Positions 6,334 to 6,421 of a stretch of 6,421 nt of DNA are shown here, one piece after another. This DNA is from Caulobacteraceae bacterium UBA5005 (GTDB taxonomy: Bacteria; Pseudomonadota; Alphaproteobacteria; Caulobacterales; Caulobacteraceae). The position numbers and the translations under genes are program-made. The stretch is taken from NCBI GenBank assembly GCA_002398405.1, contig DGYN01000054.1, forward strand, positions 1 to 6,421, given 5' to 3'. The notes beneath the pieces are model-generated. The model did no database searches and was not told the DNA's origin. It saw only the letters and a program-made list of their open reading frames with translations. Numbering within the stretch: the first letter of the stretch is position 1; every line of letters starts with the position of its first letter.

Positions 6334-6378
6334 GGGAGGGGTTTAGGCGGTGGGGCGGCTAACCTCAACGACCCTAAG

Positions 6379-6398
6379 CCCTCCCCCTACCCCCTCCC
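6379..6398 (-). promoter_or_regulatory. Canonical G-quadruplex motif in the folC leader
   Basis: Read on the minus strand (folC sense), there are four G runs of 3, 5, 5 and 3 separated by loops of A, TA and A, followed by a fifth GGG at 6374-6372. Such short loops meet the standard G-quadruplex pattern and favour a stable fold. The motif ends 45 bases before the folC start codon, so it would lie in the 5' untranslated RNA if transcription begins upstream. It may instead be part of a dispersed C-rich intergenic repeat. I see no open frame in the remaining 6334-6421 sequence. Confidence 0.45.
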
Positions 6399-6421
6399 TC
6401 TGTTTGGACCGGAGACATCCG

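Overview
The window is GC-rich chromosomal DNA with strong third-position G/C bias, which is why several long antisense open frames appear. Gene content fits an alphaproteobacterium, most likely of the Caulobacter/Phenylobacterium type. That placement rests on base composition, the style of the FolC and OmpA-lipoprotein sequences, and C-rich intergenic repeats at both ends; it is inference, not a search result. I saw no mobile-element gene, tRNA, rRNA or CRISPR array.

Layout, left to right. (1) Positions 1-91 are non-coding and hold two hairpins just downstream of the first gene. (2) 92-1573, minus: an exported type B carboxylesterase with an intact Ser-Glu-His triad, an unusually short acid-to-histidine interval and a low-complexity Ala/Gly/Arg tail. 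(3) 1574-1772: a divergent intergenic region with two overlapping palindromes. (4) 1773-2819, plus: an outer-membrane lipoprotein with a C-terminal OmpA peptidoglycan-binding domain. Its stop codon overlaps that of the convergent next gene. (5) 4936 down to 2816, minus: a tight three-gene operon encoding an OpgC-like acyltransferase-3 membrane enzyme, a six-helix membrane protein of unknown function and a small winged-helix regulator. (6) 4937-5010: a short AT-rich gap that looks like the operon's promoter and carries a palindrome over the candidate -35. (7) 5011-6333, minus: folC, the dihydrofolate/folylpolyglutamate synthase. (8) 6334-6421: a leader region with a canonical G-quadruplex motif on the folC sense strand.

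FolC is housekeeping one-carbon metabolism. Three other genes point to the envelope: the acyltransferase, its membrane partner and the OmpA lipoprotein, with the esterase exported to the periplasm or beyond. The most interesting unit is the acyltransferase / six-helix protein / winged-helix regulator operon. Its regulator is encoded last and may feed back on the AT-rich palindrome at the head of the operon. That circuit is a hypothesis; the tight gene order and the palindrome are directly visible.
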